64,000 bases of DNA from Novosphingobium sp. KCTC 2891 (lineage in GTDB: Bacteria > Pseudomonadota > Alphaproteobacteria > Sphingomonadales > Sphingomonadaceae), in NCBI RefSeq assembly GCF_025938155.1, contig NZ_JAPCZG010000008.1:167102-231101 (forward strand). Direction: 5' to 3'. This document shows positions 36,168-49,880 of the stretch, piece after piece. The notes beneath the pieces were generated by a model, which did no database searches, was not told the DNA's origin, and saw nothing but the letters and a program-made list of their open reading frames with translations. Both the position numbers and the translations under genes were made by a program. Position 1 is the stretch's first letter. Each line of letters starts with the position of its first letter.

Positions 36168-37258
36168 TGCGCCGACTCCACTTTCAGTGCGCCGCGTCGG
36201 ATCTGGTCGGCTTCCATCGACTTGAACAGCGCGGTGAAATTGCCTTCGCCGAAGCCTTCGTCGCGCTTGCGCTGGATGAATTCGAAGAACACCGGGCCGA
36301 CCATGGTCTGCGAGAAGATCTGGAGCAGCAGCCGCGGATCGCCCTGCTCGGTCGATCCATCCAGGAGGATGCCGCGTTTCTGCAATTCCGCCACCGGCTC
36401 GCCGTGACCGGGCAGGCGCTCTTCCAGCATCTCGTAGTAAGTTTCCGGCGGGGCAGGGGCGAAGGGCGCACCCAGCGCTGCCAGCTTGTCCCACGTGGCC
36501 AGCAGGTCGTCGCAGGAAAAGGCGATGTGCTGGATGCCCTCGCCGTTGTAGGCGCGCAGGTATTCCTCGATCTGTCCGCCGCCGGCCTTGCCCTCCTCGT
36601 TCAGCGGGATGCGGATCTTGCCGTCGGGCGCGGTCATCGCCCGGCTGGTCAGGCCGGTATATTCGCCCTTGATGTCGAAATAGCGGATCTCGCGGAAGTT
36701 GAAGATCCGTTCGTAGAACGCGGCCCAGTGCGCCATGCGCCCGCCATAGAGATTGTGGGTGAGGTGATCGATCACCTTGAGACCTGCGCCTTCGGGATGG
36801 TGGTCCGTGCCGGGTTCCCACACGAAGTCGATGTCGTAGATCGAAAGCTCGCCCGCGCCGGTATCGTAACGGTCGATCAGGTAGATGATCGAGCCGCCGA
36901 TGCCCCGGATCGCGGGCAGGCGCAGTTCCATGGGGCCGGTGCGCACTTCGACCGGCTCCGCGCCGCGCGCCAGCGCCTCGTCATAGGCGGCCCGCGCGTC
37001 GCGCACGCGAAAGCCCATGCCGCAGGCAGACGCGCCATGTTCGGCGGCGAACCATGCCGCGGGGCTCTTCGGTTCGTAGTTGGCGATGAGGTTGATGCCG
37101 CCCTGTCGCCACAGGGTGACGGCCTTCGAGCGGTGCCGTGCCACGAGCGTGAAGCCAAGCGCGCCGAACACGGGTTCCAGCATGCCTGGATGCGGTGCGC
37201 AGAACTCGACGAATTCGAAACCGTCCAGCCCCAGAGGATTATCGAACAAGTCTGCCAT
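36164..37258 (-). CDS. hppD: 4-hydroxyphenylpyruvate dioxygenase
   Basis: A 364-residue two-domain non-haem iron dioxygenase converting 4-hydroxyphenylpyruvate to homogentisate. The iron triad is His165 (IDHLTHN), His244 (IQHIAF) and Glu326 (FFEFIQRK); the C-terminal GFGEGNF helix that closes the active site is present. The ATG at 37258 has GGAGAG 6 nt upstream. A 6-bp inverted repeat just upstream (37272-37291) may be an operator. First gene of an hppD-VOC unit, 47 bp below crtB on the same strand. Confidence 0.94.
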   Translation of the reverse strand: MADLFDNPLGLDGFEFVEFCAPHPGMLEPVFGALGFTLVARHRSKAVTLWRQGGINLIANYEPKSPAAWFAAEHGASACGMGFRVRDARAAYDEALARGAEPVEVRTGPMELRLPAIRGIGGSIIYLIDRYDTGAGELSIYDIDFVWEPGTDHHPEGAGLKVIDHLTHNLYGGRMAHWAAFYERIFNFREIRYFDIKGEYTGLTSRAMTAPDGKIRIPLNEEGKAGGGQIEEYLRAYNGEGIQHIAFSCDDLLATWDKLAALGAPFAPAPPETYYEMLEERLPGHGEPVAELQKRGILLDGSTEQGDPRLLLQIFSQTMVGPVFFEFIQRKRDEGFGEGNFTALFKSMEADQIRRGALKVESAQ

Positions 37259-37271
37259 GGCGTCTCTCCGG

Positions 37272-37291
37272 TTGGTTTCCAATGTAACCAA
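37272..37291. promoter_or_regulatory. Candidate operator TTGGTT-N8-AACCAA upstream of hppD
   Basis: A perfect 6-bp inverted repeat with an 8-nt centre lies 14-33 nt upstream of the hppD start. It is placed where a repressor could block the promoter or ribosome access. No regulator gene is adjacent; the family is not identifiable from the site. Confidence 0.45.
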
Positions 37292-37305
37292 TGGAGGGCG
37301 CCCGG

Positions 37306-38280
37306 TCAAGGAAGCGAAATGCCCCTTCGGCCGGCCAGCGCGATCAGGTCTCGCCGGGTGAAGCGCCGCTCGTCCGCGCCGGCCAGGCACGAGCGCGGGA
37401 CGGGGCGCAGCGCACGCAGGCCAGCGCGGCCGATCCACTGCACCTTGCGCGTGCCGCTCACGACGGTGCGGCTGTGCCAGGCATCGGGACCGCGCCGTTC
37501 CACCTCGCGCGCGATCTCGCCATAGATGCCCGCCGCCGCCAGGATTGCCCAGCGCTGGCGGGGCTGGAGCCGCGAGGCGCCGATCCGGGCCGAACATTCG
37601 TGTGCGTGGGCGATCCGGCACATCCGCTGGGCGATCGTGGCCATCGCGGCGCGGTGTGGCGGCTTCATCTGCTCGCCCGGCGGAATATCCGCTTCGGCCA
37701 GCCATTCCAGCGGTACGTAACAGCGCTCGGCCGCGTCGTCCTCGGCAAGATCGCGCGCGATGTTGGCCAGCTGGAAGGCCAGGCCCAGATCGCAGGCGCG
37801 GTCGAGCGTGTCATCGTCCTGCGGCGATACGCCCATGACCACCGCCATCATCACGCCCACGGCCCCGGCCACGTGCCAGCAGTAGCGCATCAGGTCCGCC
37901 TCGGTGCGCGGCTGCCAATCCGCAGCATCGAGCGCGAAGCCGTCAAGCACAGCGCCGGCCATTTCCAGGGTCAGGCCCGTCTCGCGCGCGACCAGCCCGA
38001 AGGCATCGAACGCGGGATCTCCGGTTTCCTTGCCCACGAAGGCCAGCGCGGTCAGGCCGCGCACTTGCCCGATCCGATCCGCCGCGCCGGCATTTCCGCC
38101 CAGCGCGCCGCCGTGGTCCTGATCGTCGATCAGGTCGTCGCATCGCCGGCACCAGGCATAGAGCAGCCAGACCCGTTCACGCGTTTCGCGGTCGAACAGC
38201 GCACTCGCCGCGGCAAAGCTCTTCGACCCCTTGCGGATCGATTGGCGCGCCGTGGCGACAAGGCTGGATCGGTCGTCCAT
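37306..38280 (-). CDS. crtB: Phytoene synthase
   Basis: A 324-residue squalene/phytoene synthase that couples two geranylgeranyl diphosphates. The Mg-binding acidic motifs are CDDLIDD (residues 47-53) and [11 protein letters not shown] (172-182). [11 protein letters not shown] near the N terminus is typical. Last gene of the crtY-crtI-LOG-crtB operon, 11 bp after the LOG gene. No crtE or crtZ is in the window. Confidence 0.94.
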   Translation of the reverse strand: MDDRSSLVATARQSIRKGSKSFAAASALFDRETRERVWLLYAWCRRCDDLIDDQDHGGALGGNAGAADRIGQVRGLTALAFVGKETGDPAFDAFGLVARETGLTLEMAGAVLDGFALDAADWQPRTEADLMRYCWHVAGAVGVMMAVVMGVSPQDDDTLDRACDLGLAFQLANIARDLAEDDAAERCYVPLEWLAEADIPPGEQMKPPHRAAMATIAQRMCRIAHAHECSARIGASRLQPRQRWAILAAAGIYGEIAREVERRGPDAWHSRTVVSGTRKVQWIGRAGLRALRPVPRSCLAGADERRFTRRDLIALAGRRGISLP

Positions 38281-38291
38281 CGTCGGTAGGG

Positions 38292-38873
38292 TTACAGGTC
38301 CTGCGCCTTCATCGCAAAGATCGGACGGTGCGGCACGTGCCTTTCCATCCGTTCCAGCAGCAATTCCAGATCGGGTTCGGCGATGAGAATATGCGCGTGC
38401 GCCTCGCGGACGAAGCCCACCTCGATCATGTGGCGGTTGAAGGCGAGCAGGTGATCATAGAAGCCGAAGGCGTTGAGCAGCCCGATGGGCTTGGCGTGGT
38501 AGCCCAGCTGCGACCAGCTCACCGCTTCCCACAACTCGTCCATCGTGCCAACGCCGCCGGGGATGGTCAGGAACCCGTCCGACAGGTCGGTGAATGCCTG
38601 CTTGCGCTCGTGCATCGAGCGCACCACGCGCAGTTCGGTGCAATCGGCGTTGGCGACTTCCGGCCCCGCCAGCGCTTCGGGGATCACCCCGATCACTTCG
38701 CCGCCTGCCTCCAGCGCGCCCGAGGCGACTGCGCCCATCAGCCCAAGCCGCCCGCCGCCATAGACCACGCCTATGCCGCGCTCCGCCAGCGCCCGCCCCA
38801 CATCGCGGGCAAGCGCAACGTAACGCCCGTCGGCGGGCGAGGCGGAACCGCAATAGACGGCGAGACGCTTCAC
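38292..38873 (-). CDS. LOG family protein (TIGR00730), probable nucleoside 5'-monophosphate phosphoribohydrolase
   Basis: A 193-residue Rossmann-like protein with VYCGSASPADGRY at the N terminus and the catalytic PGGVGTMDELWE motif, plus SMHERK. LOG enzymes release the base from cytokinin riboside or purine 5'-monophosphates. The GTG at 38873 overlaps the crtI stop (GTGA), and crtB follows by 11 bp, so the gene lies inside the carotenoid operon. The ORF is open to 39011, but that part is inside crtI. Its link to carotenoids is not explained by known biochemistry. Confidence 0.88.
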   Translation of the reverse strand: MKRLAVYCGSASPADGRYVALARDVGRALAERGIGVVYGGGRLGLMGAVASGALEAGGEVIGVIPEALAGPEVANADCTELRVVRSMHERKQAFTDLSDGFLTIPGGVGTMDELWEAVSWSQLGYHAKPIGLLNAFGFYDHLLAFNRHMIEVGFVREAHAHILIAEPDLELLLERMERHVPHRPIFAMKAQDL

Positions 38874-40348
38874 AGCAGGTCCTCCAGCATGATCTTGGCC
38901 GTCGCTTTCGCGCTGCCGACAACACCGGGAATCCCGGCGCCGGGATGGGTTCCCGCGCCGACGAGGTAGAAGTTCGAAATGGCATCGTCGCGGTTGTGCG
39001 CGCGGAACCATGCGCTCTGCGTCAGCAGCGGCTCAAGGCTGAATGCGCTGCCCAGATGCGCCGAGAGATCGGTGGCGAAGTCTGCGGGGGCATAGTGGAA
39101 CTTCGTCACGATACGCTCGTGGATGTCGGGGATCAGCCGCCGGCCGACCTCGTCGAGGATGCGCTTTTCGAGGATCGGCCCGATCTGGTTCCAGTCCACC
39201 GGAAGCTTGCCCATGTTGGCCACGGGCACCAGCGCGTAGAACGTGCTCTTGCCCTCGGGCGCCATCGACGGATCGGTGACCGTGGGATGGTGAAGGTAGA
39301 TCGAGAAATCCTCGGGCAGCACGCCGTGGGTATAGATATCGTCGAGCAGCCCTTTGTAGCGCGGGCCGAACAGGATCATGTGGTGCGGGATGCCCGGCCA
39401 GGTGCCTTCGATGCCGAAATGGACCACGAACAGGCTGGGCGAGAACTTCTTGCGCTTCAGCCGGGCGGCCTGTCGCCGCGCGTGGGTGTTGTCGCCCAGC
39501 AGGTCGCGATAGCTGTGCATCAGATCGCCGTTCGACGCGATGGCGTCGAAACTGGCCTGCCAACCGCTTTTGGTTTCGATGCCGGTCACCCGGTTGCCCA
39601 GCGACTGGATCCGCGTGACCGGATCGCCCATCCGCACTTCGCCGCCGATCCGCTGGAAGTGGCGCACCATGCCGGCGATCAGGCGGTTGGTGCCGCCTCT
39701 CGCCCACCACACGCCGCCGTCCTTCTCCAGCTTGTGGATCAGGGCATAGATCGCGCTGGTGTTCATCGGATTGCCGCCGACCAGTAGGGTGTGGAAGCTG
39801 AACGCCTCGCGCAGCTTCTCGCTTTCCATGTATTTCGACACGATCGAATAGACCGAGCGCCACGCCTGATACTTGGCCAGCGCGGGCGCCGCCTTGATCA
39901 TGCTGGCGAAATCGAGGAACGGCACCGCGCCAAGCTTGACGTAGCCTTCCTCGAACACGCCGGCGGCATAGTGCGCGAAGGCTTCGTAACCGGAAATGTC
40001 GCCCGGGCTGATCTTGGCGATCTCGGCGCGCAGGGCGGCCTCGTCGTTGGAATAATCGAAGTTCGTCCCGTCCGGCCAGTTCAACCGGTAGAACGGCGAC
40101 ACCGGCATCAGGTCGACGTCGTCTTCCATCCGGTGGCCCTTGAGCGCCCAGAGTTCACGCAGGCAGGGCGGGTCGGTGATGACCGTCGGGCCGGCGTCGA
40201 ACGTGAAGCCGTCCTTTTCCCAGTAATATGCGCGGCCGCCCGGCTTGTCGCGCGCCTCGACCACGGTGGTCTGTATGCCCGCCGATTGCAGCCGGATGGC
40301 AAGCGCCAGCCCTCCGAAACCGGCCCCAACAACACATGCACGCTTCAT
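38870..40348 (-). CDS. crtI: Phytoene desaturase
   Basis: A 492-residue FAD-dependent desaturase that turns phytoene into lycopene or neurosporene. The dinucleotide loop VVGAGFGGLALAIRLQ is at residues 6-21, followed by ARDKPGGRAYYWEKDGFTFD-type substrate segments. The C-terminal bacterial CrtI signature (VGAGTHPGAGIPGVVGSAKA) is split by me here as GAGTHPGAGIPG and SAKATAK. It overlaps crtY upstream and the LOG gene downstream by 4 nt each. Confidence 0.95.
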   Translation of the reverse strand: MKRACVVGAGFGGLALAIRLQSAGIQTTVVEARDKPGGRAYYWEKDGFTFDAGPTVITDPPCLRELWALKGHRMEDDVDLMPVSPFYRLNWPDGTNFDYSNDEAALRAEIAKISPGDISGYEAFAHYAAGVFEEGYVKLGAVPFLDFASMIKAAPALAKYQAWRSVYSIVSKYMESEKLREAFSFHTLLVGGNPMNTSAIYALIHKLEKDGGVWWARGGTNRLIAGMVRHFQRIGGEVRMGDPVTRIQSLGNRVTGIETKSGWQASFDAIASNGDLMHSYRDLLGDNTHARRQAARLKRKKFSPSLFVVHFGIEGTWPGIPHHMILFGPRYKGLLDDIYTHGVLPEDFSIYLHHPTVTDPSMAPEGKSTFYALVPVANMGKLPVDWNQIGPILEKRILDEVGRRLIPDIHERIVTKFHYAPADFATDLSAHLGSAFSLEPLLTQSAWFRAHNRDDAISNFYLVGAGTHPGAGIPGVVGSAKATAKIMLEDLL

Positions 40349-41544
40349 CTTGATCGCATCCCTGCAAGGGTAAGAGGCTGCGGCCGCGCGCCAAGCCCCG
40401 TCAGCACGCCGATGGCGCGCGTGACGGGCACCGGCGGACGTCCTGCCAGAACCCGCAACTTGTCCCGCGCGGTGCTCCGCCCGGCATAAAAACGCTCGAT
40501 GAGACCTTCATCGAGCCTGTAGAACCGCTCCAGTACGCGGTAGCGCTCCATCGGCACCGCCGCGCCGAACAGCATCGCCGTCAACTGGCGCAGGAAGTGC
40601 CCGCGGCGCCAATGCGTCCGCGCGTAGTCTTCGGAGAAGCGGGCCAGTTGCTCGCCGCCGCAATCGGCCTGTCGCACCAGCGCGAGCGCAAAGCGCACCG
40701 CATCGGGCACCGAATAGCTCGTCACCGCGTGGAACAGCCCTGCGCGCGTACCGGCGCGGGCCATGTCCTTGCCGGTCGAGCGCCAGAAAGCGTCGAAGTC
40801 CCCGCCAGCGACCACCGGTAGCACGCCGTGTTCTTCCGACAGAACCTGCTCGACACGCCAGCCGCGCACGCGGGCATAGTCTGCGATGCGGCCGGCCAGC
40901 GTCGCCGCGTCGATGGTCGGGCTGTCCGAATAATAGGTGTCCTCGACGAAGACCTCGTCCTCGGCGAAGGGCAGGACATAGACGAAGCGGAAGCCGTCGA
41001 GCTGCGGCACGGTGGCATCCATCACGATAGGACGGTCCATGCCGTGCGGCGCCGCCAGCTTCAGGTGCTGGCCGACGAACTTCTGCCAGCCGCCTGTCAG
41101 GTGGCCGAGATTGCGGATGCCGCGCGCGTCGATCACAGCCCGTGCCTCGATCCGCGTGCCGTCGCCCAGTGCGGCGTTGCGGGCACTGGCCGCCAGCACG
41201 CGTGCGCCGGTCAGGATCGCATCGGCGGGCAGCGCCGCGCGCAGCGCCGCGTCGAAACGCCGCGACGTCATCGCATAGTAGCTGGTGCCAAGTTCTCGCT
41301 CGTGGGCGGGGAAGCGCACTTCGTAGCCGCGCCACGCCGCCGCCACGATCGGTGCGAGCAGATCGCGTCCGGCCTTGCCTACATCGGTTCCGAAGAAAGA
41401 CCAGACGTGGTTGCCGCCGAGCGTCTCGTCCTGCTCGACCAGCAGCAGCGACAAGTCGGGACGGTGCCGGGCCAGCGCGAGCGCTATCAGCCCGCCTGCC
41501 AGCCCGCCGCCCAGTATCGCGATATCGCAGCGTCGCGCAGTCAT
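40345..41544 (-). CDS. crtY: Lycopene beta-cyclase
   Basis: A 399-residue CrtY-type cyclase. The N-terminal FAD loop is DIAILGGGLAGGLIA, followed by GGNHVWSFF, FVYVLPF and EDTYYSD, all CrtY signatures. It makes beta-ionone rings, so the end product is at least beta-carotene. The ATG at 41544 is chosen; a TTG at 41565 would add seven residues. First gene of the crt operon, divergent from the DUF2585 gene with 111 bp between starts. Confidence 0.93.
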   Translation of the reverse strand: MTARRCDIAILGGGLAGGLIALALARHRPDLSLLLVEQDETLGGNHVWSFFGTDVGKAGRDLLAPIVAAAWRGYEVRFPAHERELGTSYYAMTSRRFDAALRAALPADAILTGARVLAASARNAALGDGTRIEARAVIDARGIRNLGHLTGGWQKFVGQHLKLAAPHGMDRPIVMDATVPQLDGFRFVYVLPFAEDEVFVEDTYYSDSPTIDAATLAGRIADYARVRGWRVEQVLSEEHGVLPVVAGGDFDAFWRSTGKDMARAGTRAGLFHAVTSYSVPDAVRFALALVRQADCGGEQLARFSEDYARTHWRRGHFLRQLTAMLFGAAVPMERYRVLERFYRLDEGLIERFYAGRSTARDKLRVLAGRPPVPVTRAIGVLTGLGARPQPLTLAGMRSR

Positions 41545-41655
41545 CGTCGCTGGCGTTAGGCCCAAGCCGTTGCCCGCGCAACCGTCGCTTGCCCGCCTCG
41601 GCCCGTCGCGGCACTAAAGGGCAGGGGAAGGCAGGGGCCGCCTGGGGGATATGCA

Positions 41656-42276
41656 ATGGATGATACTGGCGTGGACCAGAACGGAAGTCGTCTCGTGCCC
41701 GATCGGGTGGGCGCGCACATCGCGGTGCTGCTCGGTTTCGCCGCGGTGGCGATCCTGCTTGCCATGGGGCGGCCGGCGATCTGCCCCTGCGGCACGGTTC
41801 GGTTGTGGACCGGCGTTGTCCAGTCGGCGGAGAACAGCCAGCAGATCGCGGACTGGTACAGCTTCAGCCATGTGATCCACGGCTTCCTGTTCTATGGCGC
41901 CGCGCACCTGCTGTGGCGCCGGTTCGGGCTGATGCGTTACGTTGCGGGCCGCTGGGCACTTGCGGCGGCGGTCATGGTGGAGGCGGGATGGGAGATCCTC
42001 GAAAACTCGCCGATCATCATCGACCGCTACCGCGCTGTCACGGTCAGCTGGGGCTACAGCGGCGACAGCGTGCTCAATTCGGCGGGGGACATCGCTTTCA
42101 TGGCGCTGGGCTTCATGCTGGCGGCACGTCTGCCGGTGCTCGCCACGGTGCTTCTGGGCGCGGGGTTCGAGCTGTTCACGCTCATGATGATCCGCGACAA
42201 CCTGGCGCTCAATGTGCTGATGCTGGTCTGGCCGGTAGAGGCGGTGCGCCAGTGGCAGGCGGTCGCCCAGGGCTAG
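41656..42276 (+). CDS. DUF2585 family membrane protein
   Basis: A 206-residue protein with about five hydrophobic helices. Conserved DUF2585 segments are present: WYSFSHVIHGFLFY, EAGWEILENSPIIIDRYR, SWGYSGDSVLNS and DNLALNVLML. Function unknown. It is divergent from the crt operon. An alternative ATG 5 nt upstream is out of frame. Confidence 0.85.
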   Translation: MDDTGVDQNGSRLVPDRVGAHIAVLLGFAAVAILLAMGRPAICPCGTVRLWTGVVQSAENSQQIADWYSFSHVIHGFLFYGAAHLLWRRFGLMRYVAGRWALAAAVMVEAGWEILENSPIIIDRYRAVTVSWGYSGDSVLNSAGDIAFMALGFMLAARLPVLATVLLGAGFELFTLMMIRDNLALNVLMLVWPVEAVRQWQAVAQG

Positions 42277-42311
42277 AATGACTGACGGAGCCACCGGATG
42301 CGGGGACTTAA

Positions 42312-42379
42312 GGCCCCGGCCCGGATGCGAAGGGGATCCGGTCTCCGGGGCCGAAAGCGGGCCGGGGGAGACACCGCTT
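42312..42379 (+). ncRNA. Structured leader of unknown family
   Basis: In the 347-bp region 42277-42623 there is a nested fold. The outer stem GGCCCCGG/CCGGGGCC (42312-42319 with 42345-42352) encloses CCGGAT/ATCCGG (42321-42326 with 42336-42341). A third stem AAGCGG/CCGCTT (42355-42360 with 42374-42379) follows. The block leads into a strong ribosome-binding site and a 33-codon ORF. It matches no riboswitch I can name. It may be a cis-regulatory leader or a small RNA. Confidence 0.4.
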
Positions 42380-42413
42380 CCATCGCGCCGCAGCGCAACG
42401 CGGAGGTATTGCG

Positions 42414-42515
42414 ATGGACCAGATGACCGCTCCCGTTCCGCTGCATGAACAATCGGTAAGCCGCCCCCGATCGGGTCCGGCATCCGCTCACCGTCTTTTT
42501 TTAAGCGTCCGGTGA
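42414..42515 (+). CDS. Possible 33-residue peptide with strong ribosome-binding site
   Basis: The ATG at 42414 has a consensus GGAGGT with 6-nt spacing, better than most genes here. The peptide begins MDQMTAPVPLHEQSVSRPRS and ends in FLSVR just where the palindromic element at 42501 lies. It could be a leader peptide, the 5' remnant of a lost regulator gene, or chance. No homology is recognised. The coding evidence is the start context only. Confidence 0.35.
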   Translation: MDQMTAPVPLHEQSVSRPRSGPASAHRLFLSVR

Positions 42516-42516
42516 A
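42501..42516. promoter_or_regulatory. Imperfect copy of the TTAAGCG-TC-CGCTTAA palindrome upstream of the BVMO gene
   Basis: TTAAGCG-TC-CGGTGAA matches the perfect palindrome at 46974-46989 at 14 of 16 positions. It lies about 110 nt upstream of the Baeyer-Villiger monooxygenase start. TetR-type operators commonly have this form. No tetR gene is in the window. Confidence 0.5.
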
Positions 42517-42623
42517 TTTCCTGCCGAATCCCGTTGCATTTTGATATTGGTCAAGGCCTCCTAGTGAGTGGACGGCCAGCAAGGCCGCAACGATATAAGA
42601 ACATGCAGCCACGGAGAGAGAGT

Positions 42624-44141
42624 ATGGCGCGAGAGGATTTGGCCCAGCACGTCGACGTCGTGATCGTCGGTGCGGGGATTTCGGGCGTGGGCTCGGCCTA
42701 CCACCTGCAAGACCAGTGCCCGGACAAGAGCTATGTCATCCTGGAACGGATGAACACGTTCGGCGGCACGTGGGAAACCCACAAGTATCCCGGCGTCCGT
42801 TCCGACTCCGATCTCTACACTTTCGGTTACCGCTTCAAGCCGTGGACCAGCGCGCCGATCGCGAGCGCGCAGGCGATCCTCGACTACATGGGCGAGGTGA
42901 TCGAGGAGAACGGCATCGACAAGAACATCCGCTATGGCCACACCATTACCAGCTGCAAGTGGTCGAGCGCGGACAACCGCTGGACCGTGACGGCACGGAC
43001 CGCGGACGGCGCGGAGCACACCTTCACCTGCACCTTCCTGTGGATGTGCCAGGGCTACTACGACCATCAGGTTCCCTACATCCCGCCCGAATGGAAGGGC
43101 GTGTCGGACTTCAAGGGCCTGTTCATCCACGCCCAGCTGTGGGATCCGAACATCGACTACACCGGCAAGCGCGTGCTGGTGATCGGTTCGGGCGCCACCG
43201 CCGCGACCGTGGTTCCGGCCCTCGCCGAAAAGGCCGGCCATGTGACCATCCTCCAGCGCTCGCCGACCTACTTCTTCTGCCATCCGAACCAGAACGAGCT
43301 GGCCGACCGCCTGCGAGAGATCGGGATCGACGAGCCGACGATCCACCGCATCATCCGAGCCCAGGTCATGCATGACCAGGCCGTGATGGACAAACGCTGC
43401 GTCGAGGAACCCGACGTCGTGGTCGAGGAGCTGCGCGATCTGGTGCGCGCCTATGTCGGCCCGGACTTCCAGTTCGAACCGCACTTCACGCCCAAGTATC
43501 GCCCGTGGCAGCAGCGGCTGGCGTTCTGCCCCGATGCGGACCTGTTCCGCCTCGCGGCCGAGGGCAAGGTCTCGGTCGTTACCGACACCATCGACCGCTT
43601 CACCGACAAGGGCGTGCTGACCAACTCGGGCGAACTGCTCGAAGCGGACATCATCGTCGCCTGCACCGGCTTCCGCCTCTCGGTGCTCGGCAACATCCCG
43701 TTCGAAGTGGATGGCAAGGCGGTCGACTGGGCCGATACCGTGACCTACCGCGGCATGATGTTCACCGGCGTGCCCAACATGCTGTGGGTCTTTGGCTACT
43801 TCCGCGCCTCGTGGACGCTGCGCGTAGATATGCTGGGCGATTTCGTCTGCCGCTTGCTCAAGCACATGGACGAAGTCGGCGCGCACAAGGTTGAGGTGAA
43901 GCTGCGGCCCGAGGACAAGGACATGGCGATCCTGCCGTGGATCGAGGCCGAGAACTTCAACCCGAACTACCTGATGCGCGATCTCGACAAGCTGCCCAAG
44001 CGCGGCGACAACGAGGTGTGGCGCCACAACCAGAACTACTGGGCCGAACGCGAGGCCATTCCCGCGATCGATCTCGATGCATCGGAGTTCTGGTACGACA
44101 ATCAGCGCGCCGACACGCGGGTGCTCGAAGCGGCGGAATGA
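42624..44141 (+). CDS. Baeyer-Villiger-type flavin monooxygenase
   Basis: A 505-residue class B flavoprotein monooxygenase. The FAD loop VGAGISGVGSA starts at residue 15, and the NADPH loop VIGSGATAATV is near 186-196. The BVMO fingerprint FxGxxxHxxxW is FKGLFIHAQLW at 163-173, followed by Asp where most enzymes have Pro. It resembles EthA-type BVMOs, which insert oxygen next to ketones or oxidise sulfides. The ATG at 42624 has GGAGAGAGAG upstream; the frame is open to 42534. It faces the FMO/P450 operon and shares an upstream palindrome with it. Confidence 0.88.
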   Translation: MAREDLAQHVDVVIVGAGISGVGSAYHLQDQCPDKSYVILERMNTFGGTWETHKYPGVRSDSDLYTFGYRFKPWTSAPIASAQAILDYMGEVIEENGIDKNIRYGHTITSCKWSSADNRWTVTARTADGAEHTFTCTFLWMCQGYYDHQVPYIPPEWKGVSDFKGLFIHAQLWDPNIDYTGKRVLVIGSGATAATVVPALAEKAGHVTILQRSPTYFFCHPNQNELADRLREIGIDEPTIHRIIRAQVMHDQAVMDKRCVEEPDVVVEELRDLVRAYVGPDFQFEPHFTPKYRPWQQRLAFCPDADLFRLAAEGKVSVVTDTIDRFTDKGVLTNSGELLEADIIVACTGFRLSVLGNIPFEVDGKAVDWADTVTYRGMMFTGVPNMLWVFGYFRASWTLRVDMLGDFVCRLLKHMDEVGAHKVEVKLRPEDKDMAILPWIEAENFNPNYLMRDLDKLPKRGDNEVWRHNQNYWAEREAIPAIDLDASEFWYDNQRADTRVLEAAE

Positions 44142-44149
44142 AGTTGCTG

Positions 44150-44172
44150 ACGGCCCGGTTGATCCGGGCCGT
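44150..44172 (+). terminator. Terminator-like hairpin after the BVMO gene
   Basis: ACGGCCCGG and CCGGGCCGT form a 9-bp stem with a 5-nt loop, starting 9 nt after the stop codon. No T tract follows, but a second hairpin lies close behind. Confidence 0.65.
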
Positions 44173-44183
44173 TACCTAACAGG

Positions 44184-44224
44184 AAAAAGGACCGCGTTGC
44201 AGCTGTGCGACGCGGTCCCTTTCG
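44184..44224. terminator. Second hairpin between convergent monooxygenase genes
   Basis: AAAAA then GGACCGCGT pairs with ACGCGGTCC followed by CTTTCGTTT, with a 12-nt loop. The A tract on one side and T-rich stretch on the other suit termination from both directions. Confidence 0.75.
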
Positions 44225-44264
44225 TTTGTCCGTGGCGAAGCAGCGCCGAAGCAGCGCTGCCCTG

Positions 44265-49070
<4,806 letters not shown>

Positions 49071-49079
49071 CCGCCCCAT

Positions 49080-49112
49080 CCTCCCCGTTCGTGCAGCGCG
49101 CGGACGGGGAGG
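49080..49112 (+). terminator. Hairpin after thiC
   Basis: CCTCCCCGT and ACGGGGAGG form a 9-bp stem with a 15-nt loop, starting 10 nt after the thiC stop. It belongs to the same CCTCCCC/GGGGAGG type as the hairpin at 11641. No T tract. Confidence 0.5.
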
Positions 49113-49127
49113 GGGACCGGCCGTTTC

Positions 49128-49781
49128 TCAGCCGGTGCGACCGGCCAGCCGCTTCACCACGTCGCGGACCTGGGCGGGGGTATCCCCGCTGACCACTTCG
49201 ACATACCCGATACCCGCGCGCCGAAGGGCTTCCTTCTTCACCGCATCGCGCGCGGCGGTCTCGTCGCCCAGGTGATGCCCTGTCCCCTGGAACTCCACGG
49301 CGTGGAGCGGATGGCAATCCTCATCGACGATCAGCAGGTCTACGCGCTTGGCGTTGATGGCCCAGAACGCGGCCTTGTCCTCGCTCCATAGCACTTCGCC
49401 GAGCGCCACTTGCCCCATCGCCCGCCAGCCGGGGCGTTCTTCCTGCAGGGCCTTGTCGATGACCGACAGCAACCGCCGCTCCGGCTTGTTGAGCAGCGGA
49501 CGCGCCTTGAAGTCAGCCTCCATCACGCAGCGCAGTTGTTCCGCCGCATCCAGCGTCGCGCGTTCGGGCGAGCCCTTTGGCGGCGGGATGCTCCGGGGCT
49601 TGAGGACAGTGACGCGATTGCCGGCGCCAGCTTCCTTGCGACCTCGCCAATAGGCGCGTCGCTCGGCGGTTTTCTGCGTTTCGACAAAGCGTTCCACGCC
49701 GATCCCGATAGCCGCGCCAACGGCCAGTACCATCAGGAGCAGGTGGGGCTGATCGATCAAGGCAATGATTTCTTGGGGCAT
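49128..49781 (-). CDS. DUF2726 domain protein with membrane anchor (nuclease-like)
   Basis: A 217-residue protein with one N-terminal hydrophobic helix (about residues 12-30), a basic linker, and a C-terminal DUF2726 domain. The core VDLLIVDEDCHPLHAVEFQG followed by KKEALRRAGI has the D...ExQ...K layout of restriction-endonuclease-like folds, so nuclease activity is possible but unproven. It is convergent with thiC and divergent from the NTF2-like gene. Confidence 0.72.
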   Translation of the reverse strand: MPQEIIALIDQPHLLLMVLAVGAAIGIGVERFVETQKTAERRAYWRGRKEAGAGNRVTVLKPRSIPPPKGSPERATLDAAEQLRCVMEADFKARPLLNKPERRLLSVIDKALQEERPGWRAMGQVALGEVLWSEDKAAFWAINAKRVDLLIVDEDCHPLHAVEFQGTGHHLGDETAARDAVKKEALRRAGIGYVEVVSGDTPAQVRDVVKRLAGRTG

Positions 49782-49880
49782 TTCGAATCGATACTATGAT
49801 CAGGGTAATCAATTGGTGAAACAATCGCCCCCATTGGTGGTCCATTCCAACGACGCGGCCAATCTGCCATGAGGCGTGCG

